From DASRLE01 sp964558455 (lineage in GTDB: Bacteria > Verrucomicrobiota > Verrucomicrobiia > Limisphaerales > Palsa-1400): a stretch of 27,322 bases of DNA. Shown here piece after piece: positions 1 through 8,134 of this stretch. Position 1 is the first letter of the stretch. Each line of letters begins with the position of its first letter. The notes under the pieces are model-generated. The model made no database searches and was not told the DNA's origin. It worked only from the letters and a program-made list of their open reading frames with translations. The translations under genes were made by a program, and so were the position numbers. The stretch covers positions 1-27,322 of the forward strand of contig CAZLEE010000041.1 of assembly GCA_964558455.1 (NCBI GenBank), read 5' to 3'.

Positions 1-36
1 TCGCTCACCAAGCACTACCCATTGAGTCAGGTTGCG

Positions 37-147
37 TCAATAGGATAGCCAGACGGCGTGGATGTGCAGCCATACGGTGGAAAATATTTCGACCGGGTGG
101 CCGTTCAAACGAAGCGCTTTGATACCCTTTTTTATATCAACGTTCAT
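37..147 (-). CDS. possible 36-residue ORF, unknown
   Basis: An ATG at 147 opens 36 codons ending in TGA at 37-39. The product would begin MNVDIKKGIKAL and end in an aromatic, hydrophobic stretch (FSTVWLHIHAVWLSY). No Shine-Dalgarno sequence is visible, and the surrounding 110-200 bases are AT-rich compared with the neighbouring genes. It lies beyond the nrdJ terminator on the same strand. I do not recognise it. It may be chance, or the remnant of a longer gene. Confidence 0.18.
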   Translation of the reverse strand: MNVDIKKGIKALRLNGHPVEIFSTVWLHIHAVWLSY

Positions 148-200
148 ACATAATACCACATCGTATATAATGATGAACTGCGTCAGACTGGCATCATGAC

Positions 201-240
201 CAAAGCAAAATGAGCTGCTCGCTTGGCGGCGAACAGCTCA
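201..240 (-). terminator. intrinsic terminator of nrdJ
   Basis: Arms 211-217 (TGAGCTG) and 234-240 (CAGCTCA) pair. After one mismatch, 219-222 pairs with 229-232, leaving a 6-base loop. Read on the minus strand the hairpin is followed by TTTTGCTTT. It begins 18 bases after the nrdJ stop, so it fits a Rho-independent terminator for that gene. Confidence 0.7.
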
Positions 241-258
241 TTGAGGAGAATACACGCC

Positions 259-3200
259 TTACGAGCACCCGAGACTCTCGCCGCAATTGAAACATTTGTA
301 ACAGGCGCCGTTGCGCACCGCGACGTGGCCGCAGTTCGGGCAAGTGGGGGCGTCGGTCTGGAAATGATCGAATTGCTGGCTCAGGATCGAACGGCTCCGG
401 GGCAGGGCGCGGGTGGCGTGGCCATTTCCGTTCCCGTTCCCGTTCCCGTTCCCGCGTTGCGCCTCGGTAACTTGCGCGGCTTGAACGAGAATTTCCGTAT
501 CCTCCGAGATGGGCAGGTCAGGAACTGGCCGGTTTATTTTTTTTTTGACTTGGTCAGTCAGGTCCGGCAAAGCCAATTCCGGCTGGGTGCGGGTGGGGAC
601 GTTGGCCTCGCGATAGCCCGGAATGAATTGCAGGGCCAGCCAGCGGAAAACGTAATCAATGATTGACGACGCGTTGCGGATTTCCGGGTTCTTGGTGAAA
701 CCTGACGGCTCGAAGCGTTGATGCGCAAACTTCCGCAGCAACGCGTCGAGTGGAACCCCGTATTGCAGCGCCATGCTGGTCAGTGTGCCGATGCTGTCCA
801 TCAGTCCCCCAATGGTCGATCCCTCCTTGGCCATGGTGATAAAAAGTTCGCCCGGCTGGTTGTCTTCAAAAAGGCCGACGGTCAAATAACCTTCGTGCCC
901 CGCCACGTCAAATTTGTGCGTGATGGCGGTGCGGGTGTCCGGCAGACGGCGGCGCAACGGCTGGCCGACCTTGCATTTCAACCGCTCGATTTCGGCCTCA
1001 AGCTCGTGGACGCGGCCCGTCACGGCAGCGTTGTCGTTCCCGCCTTCATTGGTCCGCTTGGTGTTGAGCGGTTGCGAGCGCTTGGAGCCGTCCCGATAAA
1101 TGGCCACGCACTTCAGCCCCATTTTCCAGGCTTGCACGTAGGCGTCCTTGATGTCCTCCACCGAGCATTCGTGGGGCAGATTGACCGTCTTGGATATGGC
1201 GCCGCTGATGAAGGGCTGGGTGGCTCCCATCATTTTCAAATGCGCCATGTAACCGATGCTGCGTTTGCCGCGGTAGGCCTTGAAAGCGCAGTCGAACACA
1301 GGCAGATGAGCCGGATTCAGACCGCTGGTCACAATGGCGCCTTTATCCTCCACATCCTCAATGGTGTCGTGCTTCTCGATGTGGGCAATAATGGACGTGA
1401 TTTCCTTCTCCGCGTAGCCCAGACGGCGCAACGCGTCCGGCACGCCGCGATTGACGATCTTCAACATGCCGCCGCCGGCCAGCAATTTGTATTTGACCAG
1501 CGCGATGTCCGGCTCCACTCCGGTGGTGTCGCAGTCCATGAGGAAGGCAATCGTCCCGGTGGGGGCGAGAACCGTGACCTGGGCGTTGCGATAGCCGGCT
1601 TTCTCCCCGTGCTCCAGGGCGCGGTTCCAGCAATGGCGCGCCTCGTCCTTCAAATAGGCGAACTCGGCGCTGGGATGAATCTGCCCGACCGCGTCGAGAT
1701 GCTGCCGGATGACTTCCAGCATGGAAGCCACGTTGTCCTTGGCGACCGGTTGTTTGACATGGGCGCAACGGGCGTCGCGATAACCCTGGAACGGCCCCAG
1801 GATGCCGGCCAGTTGGGCGGACTGCTCGTAGGCGTGGCCGGTCATGATCGCGGTCAAGGCTCCGGCCAGGGCGCGGCCCTCGTTGGAATCGTAGGGCAGG
1901 CCGTAGCTCATGATGAGCGAGCCGAGGTTGGCGAAGCCAAGGCCCAGGGTGCGGAAAATATGGGAGTTTTCCGCGATCTCGCTTGTGGGATAGCTGGCGT
2001 TGTCAACCAGAATATCCTGCGCGGTGATGAAGATGCGCACCGCCGCCTTGTAGCGTTCGATGTCGAACTGGCCGTCTTCGCGCTTGAATTTCATCAGGTT
2101 GAGCGAGGCCAGATTGCAGGCGGTGTTGTTGAGAAAAACGTATTCGGAACAGGGATTGGTCGAGTGGATCGGCTCGGTTCCCTTGCAGGTGTGCCATTTC
2201 TGGATGGCGCCGTCGTACTGCATGCCGGGATCGCCGCAGGTCCAGGTGCCGGCCGCGATCTTGTGCAGCAGGGTGGCGGCATCTTTTTTCTCCAGGAAAA
2301 CGCCTCCCGCCGTGCGGGTGTTCCATTCCTTGCCGTCCAGAGCCGCCTGCATGAACGCGTCGCTGGCCCGGATGGACAGGTTCTCGTTCTGGTACATGAC
2401 ACTGCCGTAGGCGTTGCCATTATAGGAGCCGTCGTAGCCTTCCTCGATCAGCGCCCAGGCTTTCTTTTCTTCTTTTTGCTTGGCGTCGATGAATTCCTCG
2501 ATGTCGCCATGCCAGTCGCGCAAGGTGTTCATCTTGGCGGCGCGGCGGGTTTTGCCGCCGGATTTCACCACATTGGCCACCTGGTCATAGACCTTGAGGA
2601 AAGAGAGCGGACCGCTCGGACGTCCGCCGCCGCTCAATTTCTCGCGGCTGGAACGGATCGGGCTTAAATCGGTGCCGGTGCCGGAGCCGTATTTGAAGAG
2701 CATGGCTTCGCTGAAGGCCAGGTGCATGATGCTTTCCATATTGTCCTCGACGGACTGGATGAAGCAGGCGCTGCCTTGGGGATACTCATATTGGGTGCCG
2801 GCCCGGGCGGGGGCTTCGGCCTGGCGGTTGAAATACCAATTACCGCGGGAGGATTGGCGGCCCACGTTGTATTGATGGTAAAGGCCGACATTGAACCAGA
2901 CGGGCGAATTAAAGGCGCCGTATTGATTCACGCACAGCCAGGACAATTCATCATAAAAAACCTCGCCGCCGGCCTTGTCAAAATAGCCGTCCTTCACGCC
3001 CCAATCCGCAATCGTGCGGCAGACGCGGTGAATCAACTGGCGGACGGAAGTCTCGCGTTCCGGCGTGTTCTGCTCGCCGTAAAAATACTTCGACACCACC
3101 ACCTTGGTGGCCAAAACCGACCAGAATTTCGGCACTTCCACCTTTTCCTGCTTGAAAATTACCTTCCCGGCATCGTCGGTGATTTCGGCGGTGCGGTTGT

Positions 3201-3384
3201 CCCATTCGATCTGATCGAACGGTTTGACGGCGGCATCGCTGAAAATTCTTTCGATGTTCAAGGTGTGTTTTTGGGTTGCGGACCGGGTCTCGCGATTGCG
3301 GGATGCGGAGGCGCCAGACGACTTGGGCAAACGCCCTGCGGCAGGCACAGTGGCAGACCGGACATGTTCACGTGGATTAATCAT
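259..3384 (-). CDS. nrdJ: Adenosylcobalamin-dependent (class II) ribonucleoside-diphosphate reductase
   Basis: Reduces ribonucleotides to deoxyribonucleotides using a thiyl radical generated from coenzyme B12; cytosolic. The 1041-residue protein has the NPCSE motif at residues 410-414, with the radical cysteine (C412) and the conserved glutamate (E414). Cysteines in SACF (C207) and NTAC (C423) lie where the redox-active pair is expected. A TSCPD-type domain (THKFDVAGHEGYLTVG onward, about 860-960) follows the barrel. The C-terminus is a cysteine cluster (C1015, C1018, C1028, C1031, C1034, C1040) typical of the redox/zinc tail of large NrdJ proteins. A Gly-Asn repeat (about 977-987) links tail and body. 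The start at 3384 is supported by AAAGG seven bases upstream. The N-terminal 45 residues look disordered. The gene stands alone, divergent from grpE. No nrdA, nrdB or nrdD is in the window. Confidence 0.95.
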   Translation of the reverse strand: MINPREHVRSATVPAAGRLPKSSGASASRNRETRSATQKHTLNIERIFSDAAVKPFDQIEWDNRTAEITDDAGKVIFKQEKVEVPKFWSVLATKVVVSKYFYGEQNTPERETSVRQLIHRVCRTIADWGVKDGYFDKAGGEVFYDELSWLCVNQYGAFNSPVWFNVGLYHQYNVGRQSSRGNWYFNRQAEAPARAGTQYEYPQGSACFIQSVEDNMESIMHLAFSEAMLFKYGSGTGTDLSPIRSSREKLSGGGRPSGPLSFLKVYDQVANVVKSGGKTRRAAKMNTLRDWHGDIEEFIDAKQKEEKKAWALIEEGYDGSYNGNAYGSVMYQNENLSIRASDAFMQAALDGKEWNTRTAGGVFLEKKDAATLLHKIAAGTWTCGDPGMQYDGAIQKWHTCKGTEPIHSTNPCSEYVFLNNTACNLASLNLMKFKREDGQFDIERYKAAVRIFITAQDILVDNASYPTSEIAENSHIFRTLGLGFANLGSLIMSYGLPYDSNEGRALAGALTAIMTGHAYEQSAQLAGILGPFQGYRDARCAHVKQPVAKDNVASMLEVIRQHLDAVGQIHPSAEFAYLKDEARHCWNRALEHGEKAGYRNAQVTVLAPTGTIAFLMDCDTTGVEPDIALVKYKLLAGGGMLKIVNRGVPDALRRLGYAEKEITSIIAHIEKHDTIEDVEDKGAIVTSGLNPAHLPVFDCAFKAYRGKRSIGYMAHLKMMGATQPFISGAISKTVNLPHECSVEDIKDAYVQAWKMGLKCVAIYRDGSKRSQPLNTKRTNEGGNDNAAVTGRVHELEAEIERLKCKVGQPLRRRLPDTRTAITHKFDVAGHEGYLTVGLFEDNQPGELFITMAKEGSTIGGLMDSIGTLTSMALQYGVPLDALLRKFAHQRFEPSGFTKNPEIRNASSIIDYVFRWLALQFIPGYREANVPTRTQPELALPDLTDQVKKKINRPVPDLPISEDTEILVQAAQVTEAQRGNGNGNGNGNGHATRALPRSRSILSQQFDHFQTDAPTCPNCGHVAVRNGACYKCFNCGESLGCS
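425..454 (-). repeat. in-frame hexanucleotide repeat in nrdJ (Gly-Asn tract)
   Basis: On the plus strand GTTCCC occurs four times in perfect tandem (430-453), preceded by a near copy. On the coding strand it reads as alternating Gly and Asn codons, giving a (GN)n linker between the TSCPD region and the cysteine-rich tail of NrdJ. Six-base units keep the frame when copy number changes. Confidence 0.85.
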
Positions 3385-3690
3385 TTGAAGGCCTTTCGTG
3401 TCTTCAGTTTAAAATATAGCTTAAAAAGTCAAAAAAAACAGGCCCACCCGACGGATCGAAGGCGGCAATTATTGCCTATCCAGCCCCATCCCTTGGGAGT
3501 GCGCCGAACTTTAACACCACATATAGTGGCTGCAAGAGAATTCTGAATAAAAATATTATTTCCAATTTGTTCACCGGCGGAACCCTCATTTTAGCCCGAA
3601 AATACGCCCTTTTTTTGATGTTTGCGAACAGGCCGGGATCGCGCTTTGTGCATAACTTTCCGGGCTTTTTGGCGTTCAAATGCCCCTTTT

Positions 3691-3719
3691 TTTTCAATAA
3701 CCGATCCATTCTATATGAT
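3691..3719 (+). promoter_or_regulatory. candidate sigma70 promoter for grpE-dnaJ-rsmE
   Basis: TTTTCA (3691-3696) and TATGAT (3714-3719) are separated by 17 bases, matching the -35 and -10 consensus at four and five of six positions. Transcription would start about 95 bases before the grpE ATG. Sequence match only. Confidence 0.4.
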
Positions 3720-3740
3720 TGCCCTGTTTTTTGGGGTTTT

Positions 3741-3785
3741 ATGAAGAAGAAAAAACCGGCTGGGGGACGTTGCGTCGGGCAATGA
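3741..3785 (+). CDS. possible 14-residue leader peptide upstream of grpE
   Basis: ATG at 3741 follows GGGG by four bases and opens MKKKKPAGGRCVGQ, ending in TGA at 3783-3785, 36 bases before grpE. It lies inside the leader made by the promoter proposed at 3691-3719. The four consecutive lysine codons and short length are compatible with a translated leader, but an ORF this short can easily arise by chance. Confidence 0.2.
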   Translation: MKKKKPAGGRCVGQ

Positions 3786-3821
3786 CGGACATTGCAACGA
3801 ACCGCAGTTATGATTTAGTCT

Positions 3822-4430
3822 ATGACCATGGACAGTAAGACCGATAAGAAAAAAATCAAAGCCGATCCCGCCGCAGACGCGGCCACGGCCGGGCCGCTGC
3901 CCGCATCCGCGGCAAAACCGACGCCCGCAGTCGTGGCCGTGCCGTTGACTCCGGAGCAAATTGATCAACTTAAGGAACGCGCCGCCAAGGCCGATGAGTA
4001 CCGGGAGCGTTTGTTGCGCGAGGCGGCCGATTTTGAAAATTACAAGAAACGGGCGACCCGCGAACGGCAGGACTCGGTCACTTATGCCAATGAAGGTTTG
4101 TTGCAGAAGCTGATCCCCATTCTGGATACGTTCGAAATGGCTCTGGCTCACACCACTTCGGATGCCGCCGCGCAATCGCTCCAAGCCGGCGTGTTGATGA
4201 TTTTCAACCAACTCAAATCCACCCTGGCCGGGGCTGGCTTGGAGGAGATTGACGCCCGCGGCAAAGTCTTTGATCCCAATTGGCATGAAGCCGTCTCGCA
4301 GCAGGAAAGCAGCGAAGTGCCGGAAGGCCATGTGACCCAGCAAATTCGCAAGGGCTATAAATATCGCAACCGCTTGATCCGCCCCGCCGGTGTGGTCGTG
4401 GCCAAAAAAACCGGCAGTTTGAAGAGTTAA
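3822..4430 (+). CDS. grpE: GrpE, nucleotide exchange factor of DnaK
   Basis: Releases ADP from DnaK in the Hsp70 chaperone cycle; cytosolic dimer. The protein has 202 residues. The first 40 are Lys/Ala/Pro-rich and look disordered. A charged long-helix segment follows (about 42-85, with RLLREAADFENYKKRATRER). The C-terminal beta domain carries the family signature around FDPNWHEAV and GYKYRNRLIRPAGVVV (about 148-190). ATG at 3822 and in-frame ATG at 3828 are both possible starts; neither has a clear Shine-Dalgarno sequence. The stop is two bases before dnaJ, so the two are cotranscribed. dnaK is not in the window. No heat-shock operator (CIRCE) is visible upstream. Confidence 0.93.
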   Translation: MTMDSKTDKKKIKADPAADAATAGPLPASAAKPTPAVVAVPLTPEQIDQLKERAAKADEYRERLLREAADFENYKKRATRERQDSVTYANEGLLQKLIPILDTFEMALAHTTSDAAAQSLQAGVLMIFNQLKSTLAGAGLEEIDARGKVFDPNWHEAVSQQESSEVPEGHVTQQIRKGYKYRNRLIRPAGVVVAKKTGSLKS

Positions 4431-4432
4431 CT

Positions 4433-5557
4433 ATGCCTAAGAGAGATTATTACGAAGTTCTTGGAACCGAACGAAGTGCCAACGAAGAGGAAATCAAAAA
4501 GGCCTACCGCAAATTGGCCCTGAAATATCATCCCGACCGCAATCAAAACGACAAGGGGAGCGAGGAAAAATTCAAGGAGCTGGGCGAGGCTTATGAGATT
4601 TTAATGGACCCCCAGTCCCGCGCCGCTTACGACCAATACGGCCACGCTGCATTTGACTCGCGCGCCCGCGCTTCCGCTTCCGCCGGATTCCACGATCCCA
4701 CTGATATTTTTCGCGAAGTTTTCGGGAATTCCGGCATTTTTGACGAATTCTTTGGCGGCGGCGGCGGCCAACGCGGCGGCGCGCAGCGCGGCGATGATCT
4801 TCGTTACGACATGGAACTCTCTTTCATAGAGGCCGCCCAGGGTTGCGAAAAAGAGATTACCGTCTCGAAAATGAGCGAATGCGAGGTCTGCAAAGGCACA
4901 GGCGCGGAAGAGGGCGCCACCACCAAAACCTGCCCCCAATGCGGCGGACGCGGCCAGGTCATCATGTCCCGCGGTATTTTTAGCGTCGCCCAGACCTGCC
5001 CCCGTTGCGAAGGCCGCGGGCGCATGGTGGACAAGCCCTGCCGCCGCTGCTCCGGCACGGGCCGGCGCGAACGCACCGCTTCCATTAAAATCAAGGTTCC
5101 CGCCGGCGTCGATGGCGGTTCGCGCCTCCGTTCTTCCGGCAACGGCGAGGCCGGCCTGCGCGGCGGCCCGCCCGGCGACTTGTATGTCGTCCTGCATGTC
5201 AAACAACACGAAATTTTCACCCGGGACGGGGACGACCTGATTTGCGAGGTGCCGATCAGTTTTGCCCAGGCCGCCTTGGGCGCTCAGATTCAAGTGCCGA
5301 CTTTGGAAAAAACCGCCGAAATCAAGATTCCCGCCGGCACGCAGAGCGGCTCCGTCTTTCGTCTCAAAGGCAGAGGCGTCAGAAACGTCCAGGGCTACGG
5401 CCACGGCGATTTGCTGGTTCGCGCGCAGGTGGAAATTCCGTCGCGCCTCAATTCGGCCCAGCGCGCCAAGCTTGAGGAGTTCGCCAAGTTGTGCGACGAG
5501 AATGTCCACCCCATCAGCAAGGGTTTTTTTGACAAGGCCAAACGTTTGTTTTGTTGA
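4433..5557 (+). CDS. dnaJ: Chaperone protein DnaJ
   Basis: Delivers unfolded clients to DnaK and stimulates its ATPase. The 374 residues show the full class A (DnaJ type I) order: J domain with HPD at residues 33-35; a rather short Gly/Phe region ending in FFGGGGGQRGG; a zinc-binding region with four CxxCxGxG repeats (about 150-210); then the client-binding C-terminal domains. Length is normal for the family. ATG at 4433 follows the grpE stop after two bases, which suggests coupled translation. The C-terminus (KAKRLFC) is intact. rsmE starts 24 bases downstream. Confidence 0.96.
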   Translation: MPKRDYYEVLGTERSANEEEIKKAYRKLALKYHPDRNQNDKGSEEKFKELGEAYEILMDPQSRAAYDQYGHAAFDSRARASASAGFHDPTDIFREVFGNSGIFDEFFGGGGGQRGGAQRGDDLRYDMELSFIEAAQGCEKEITVSKMSECEVCKGTGAEEGATTKTCPQCGGRGQVIMSRGIFSVAQTCPRCEGRGRMVDKPCRRCSGTGRRERTASIKIKVPAGVDGGSRLRSSGNGEAGLRGGPPGDLYVVLHVKQHEIFTRDGDDLICEVPISFAQAALGAQIQVPTLEKTAEIKIPAGTQSGSVFRLKGRGVRNVQGYGHGDLLVRAQVEIPSRLNSAQRAKLEEFAKLCDENVHPISKGFFDKAKRLFC

Positions 5558-5581
5558 TGGAAGGTTTGTCGGGTTGAGTTT

Positions 5582-6343
5582 ATGCACCGCTTTTATCTGC
5601 CGCCGTCGCAGTGTCAGGGGCCGGTTCTCGCCCTGACCGGCGCCGAGGCGCATCACGCCATCGTCGTCTTGCGCGTCAAGACGGGCGAGACGGTCGCCGT
5701 TCTGGACGGGCAGGGGCGCGAGTTTTCCTGCCGGGTTGGGGCGGTGGATCGCAAGACGGTTGCGCTCGAAATCCGGCAAACCCAGTCCTCGCCCCCGCCG
5801 GCTTGTCTCGTGACTCTGGCCCAGGCCATACCCAAGGGCAAACTTATCGAGACCATTATACAAAAAGCCACCGAATTGGGCGCCTCCCGCATTATCCCTT
5901 TGCTGACCGGGCGGGTGGTGATGCAGTTGGACGGGGATTCCGTCCCTCACAAAACTGAAAAATGGCGGCAAACCGCCATTGAGGCTGTCAAACAATGCGG
6001 CCAACGCTGGCTGCCGGTGGTTGAGGCTCCGGTGACGCTGCCTGCCTTGCTCGGCCGCCCGGAAAAGATTGATTTGTCGCTGGTCGGCTCCCTGCGCGGC
6101 GATGCCCGCCATCCCCGCGAATATTTTGCCGCCTTCCAACGCGAGTCCGGCAGAATGCCCTCAAGCATTCGTCTCTGGATCGGGCCGGAAGGGGATTTTA
6201 CGGACGCCGAACTCGACGCCATTTGCGGCGCGGGCGCGCGCCCCGTCAGTTTGGGGCCGCTGGTTTTGCGCAGCGACACCGCCGCGTTTTACGCCTTGTC
6301 CATTGCCAGTTACGAATGTCAACTGCCGTCGTCCGTTTCCTGA
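5582..6343 (+). CDS. rsmE: 16S rRNA (uracil1498-N3)-methyltransferase RsmE
   Basis: SPOUT-class methyltransferase that makes m3U1498 in 16S rRNA. The protein has 253 residues. The N-terminal PUA-like domain (MHRFYLPP, then HHAIVVLRVKTGE) is followed by the trefoil-knot domain. The S-adenosylmethionine-binding motifs are IGPEGDFT (from residue 200) and LGPLVLRSDTA (224-234). The IPKGKLIETIIQKATELGA segment is also typical. It follows dnaJ by 24 bases; the dnaJ-rsmE pairing is common in bacteria. No strong Shine-Dalgarno sequence is seen. Confidence 0.93.
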   Translation: MHRFYLPPSQCQGPVLALTGAEAHHAIVVLRVKTGETVAVLDGQGREFSCRVGAVDRKTVALEIRQTQSSPPPACLVTLAQAIPKGKLIETIIQKATELGASRIIPLLTGRVVMQLDGDSVPHKTEKWRQTAIEAVKQCGQRWLPVVEAPVTLPALLGRPEKIDLSLVGSLRGDARHPREYFAAFQRESGRMPSSIRLWIGPEGDFTDAELDAICGAGARPVSLGPLVLRSDTAAFYALSIASYECQLPSSVS

Positions 6344-6354
6344 TACATACATAT

Positions 6355-8124
6355 ATGAAGCTGTTTCAATGTTTTGTTCTCGCCGCCGTTCTGGGCGGTT
6401 CCACTGTTTTGGCGGCGTCGGATGAATGGCGTCCCGCCGCAGGTCCGCTCTGCACGCGCTGGGCGAAGGATGTCTCGCCCACCAACGTCTGGCCGGAATA
6501 CCCGCGTCCGCAAATGGTCCGCCAGAACTGGCTCAATTTGAATGGACTATGGGACTACGCCATCGTCGGCGCCAACGCGGCCGAACCTTCGTCTTATGAA
6601 GGGCGCATCCTCGTGCCTTTCCCCGTTGAATCCGCCCTTTCCGGCGTCATGCGTCCGCTGGATGACAAATCCCGCCTGGTGTATCGCCGCACCTTTGAGA
6701 CGCCGAAGCGTTGGAAAAAACAGACGGTCCTGTTGCATTTTGGCGCGGTCGATTGGGATGCCAGAGTATTTGTCAATAATACGGAAGTGGGCCATCATTG
6801 CGGCGGCTACGATCCGTTCACGTTCGACATCACCGCCGCCTTGCTACCCGGCCGGAAACAGGAAATCCGGGTGGACGTCCTTGATCCCACCGAAGCCGGC
6901 CAGCCGCGCGGGAAGCAGTCCCGCGCTCCCGAGGGCATCTTTTACACCTCCACTTCCGGGATTTGGCAGACGGTCTGGCTGGAACCCGTCCCGGCCACCA
7001 GCCTGGACGAATTGCTGGCCACCCCCGATGTGGATCACGGCGCCATGCGGTTGTCCGCCAAGGTGCGTGCGGCCGCCGGCGATGAAACCCTCACCGCCAT
7101 CGTCTTTAAACACGGCGGGGAGATTGGACGCGTCAGCGGCCCGGCGTCCGCCGGCGTGGAAATTCCCATTCCGCAGGCGGAACTGTGGTCGCCGGATCAT
7201 CCGTTCCTCTACGATTTGAAAGTCGAACTGCGCCGCGGCAAAACCCGGTTGGATTCCGTGACCAGCTATTTCGCCATGCGTAAAATCAGCCTGGGCAAGG
7301 ACGCGCGGGGCATCACGCGCCCCATGCTGAACGGACAATGTATTTTCCAGATCGGCCCTCTGGACCAGGGATTCTGGCCGGACGGCCTTTACACCGCCCC
7401 CACCGACGCCGCCATGCGTTACGATCTGGAGGTGACAAAAAAACTCGGATTCAACATGACGCGCAAACACGTCAAGGTCGAACCGGACCGCTGGTATTAC
7501 GATTGCGACCAGCTTGGCTTGCTCGTCTGGCAGGACATGCCCAACGGCAACAACAAGTCGGACGCGGACAAACAGGAATTTGAGCATGAACTCCGGCAAA
7601 TGATCGCCACCCACCGCAACCATCCCAGCATCGTCATGTGGGTCGTGTTCAACGAGGGCTGGGGCCAGTTCGACACCAAACGGCTGGCAGGATTGGTCAA
7701 GGAAATCGACCCCACCCGCCTGGTGAACAACGCCACCGGCTGGGCGGACGAACACGCCGGCGATACGGTTGACACACATCAATATCCCGGTCCCGCCTCG
7801 CCTCAACCGGAGGAAAAACGGGCTGCCGTGCTGGGCGAATTTGGCGGATTGGGCCTGGGCGTGGATGGGCACACTTGGACCAAAAAGACCTGGGGTTACC
7901 AAGGCATGGCCAGCCGCGACGGGTTGACCGGGCGTTACGTGACCCTTCTGGCCAAGGCGCTGGAATTGAAGGAATCCACCGGCCTGAGCGCGGCGGTTTA
8001 CACCCAGATCACGGATGTGGAAACGGAATGTAACGGGCTGATGACCTACGACCGGGAAATCATCAAACCTGATCCTGCCACCGTTGCCGCCGCCAATCGG
8101 ACGCTGCAAAACGAGGGCCAATAA
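6355..8124 (+). CDS. secreted glycoside hydrolase family 2 (beta-galactosidase/beta-glucuronidase-like)
   Basis: The start is placed at ATG 6355, 11 bases after the rsmE stop, because it opens a clean signal peptide (MKLFQCFVLAAVLGGSTVLAAS). The open frame extends further upstream into rsmE, but that part is antisense-like noise. The mature protein has a sugar-binding jelly-roll domain (RQNWLNLNGLWDYA, about 55-200), an immunoglobulin-like sandwich (about 205-305) and a TIM barrel. The acid/base glutamate is in FNEGWGQ (E434) and the nucleophile in GEFGG (E495). At 589 residues it is a compact GH2 without extra C-terminal domains. The substrate cannot be told from sequence; a plant or algal polysaccharide side chain is likely. 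The link to rsmE appears positional only. Confidence 0.88.
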   Translation: MKLFQCFVLAAVLGGSTVLAASDEWRPAAGPLCTRWAKDVSPTNVWPEYPRPQMVRQNWLNLNGLWDYAIVGANAAEPSSYEGRILVPFPVESALSGVMRPLDDKSRLVYRRTFETPKRWKKQTVLLHFGAVDWDARVFVNNTEVGHHCGGYDPFTFDITAALLPGRKQEIRVDVLDPTEAGQPRGKQSRAPEGIFYTSTSGIWQTVWLEPVPATSLDELLATPDVDHGAMRLSAKVRAAAGDETLTAIVFKHGGEIGRVSGPASAGVEIPIPQAELWSPDHPFLYDLKVELRRGKTRLDSVTSYFAMRKISLGKDARGITRPMLNGQCIFQIGPLDQGFWPDGLYTAPTDAAMRYDLEVTKKLGFNMTRKHVKVEPDRWYYDCDQLGLLVWQDMPNGNNKSDADKQEFEHELRQMIATHRNHPSIVMWVVFNEGWGQFDTKRLAGLVKEIDPTRLVNNATGWADEHAGDTVDTHQYPGPASPQPEEKRAAVLGEFGGLGLGVDGHTWTKKTWGYQGMASRDGLTGRYVTLLAKALELKESTGLSAAVYTQITDVETECNGLMTYDREIIKPDPATVAAANRTLQNEGQ

Positions 8125-8134
8125 CAATCACGGC

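Larger units (their letters stand above)
3385..3821. other. AT-rich divergent intergenic region between nrdJ and grpE
   Basis: These 437 bases carry several T/A runs and no convincing gene of normal size. They contain a 6-1-6 perfect dyad (GGCAAT-T-ATTGCC, 3464-3476), a 4-5-4 dyad (CCAC-ATATA-GTGG, 3517-3529), a likely grpE-side promoter (3691-3719) and a 14-codon ATG ORF (3741-3785). On the nrdJ side the best promoter guess is TTGACT (3427-3432) with TAAACT (3406-3411), but the 15-base spacer is short. No B12 riboswitch box or CIRCE element was seen. Confidence 0.6.

Noticed and set aside
718..2667. 649-codon plus-strand open frame opposite nrdJ
   Set aside because: It is an antisense shadow of a certain nrdJ gene in GC-rich DNA, with no recognisable domain and no ribosome binding site.
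3385..3560. B12 riboswitch, NrdR box or CIRCE element upstream of nrdJ/grpE
   Set aside because: No B12-box core was found, the CCAC/GTGG dyad has the wrong spacing for NrdR, and only a half-site of CIRCE is present.
3476..3709. 77-codon minus-strand frame in the nrdJ-grpE gap
   Set aside because: No ribosome binding site, no domain, and it covers the dyads and promoter-like sequences.
4601..6139. 512-codon minus-strand open frame opposite dnaJ and rsmE
   Set aside because: It spans two well-supported genes on the other strand and has Ala/Gly-rich noise composition.
6844..8127. 427-codon minus-strand open frame opposite the GH2 gene
   Set aside because: Antisense shadow; the plus strand has signal peptide, domains and catalytic residues.
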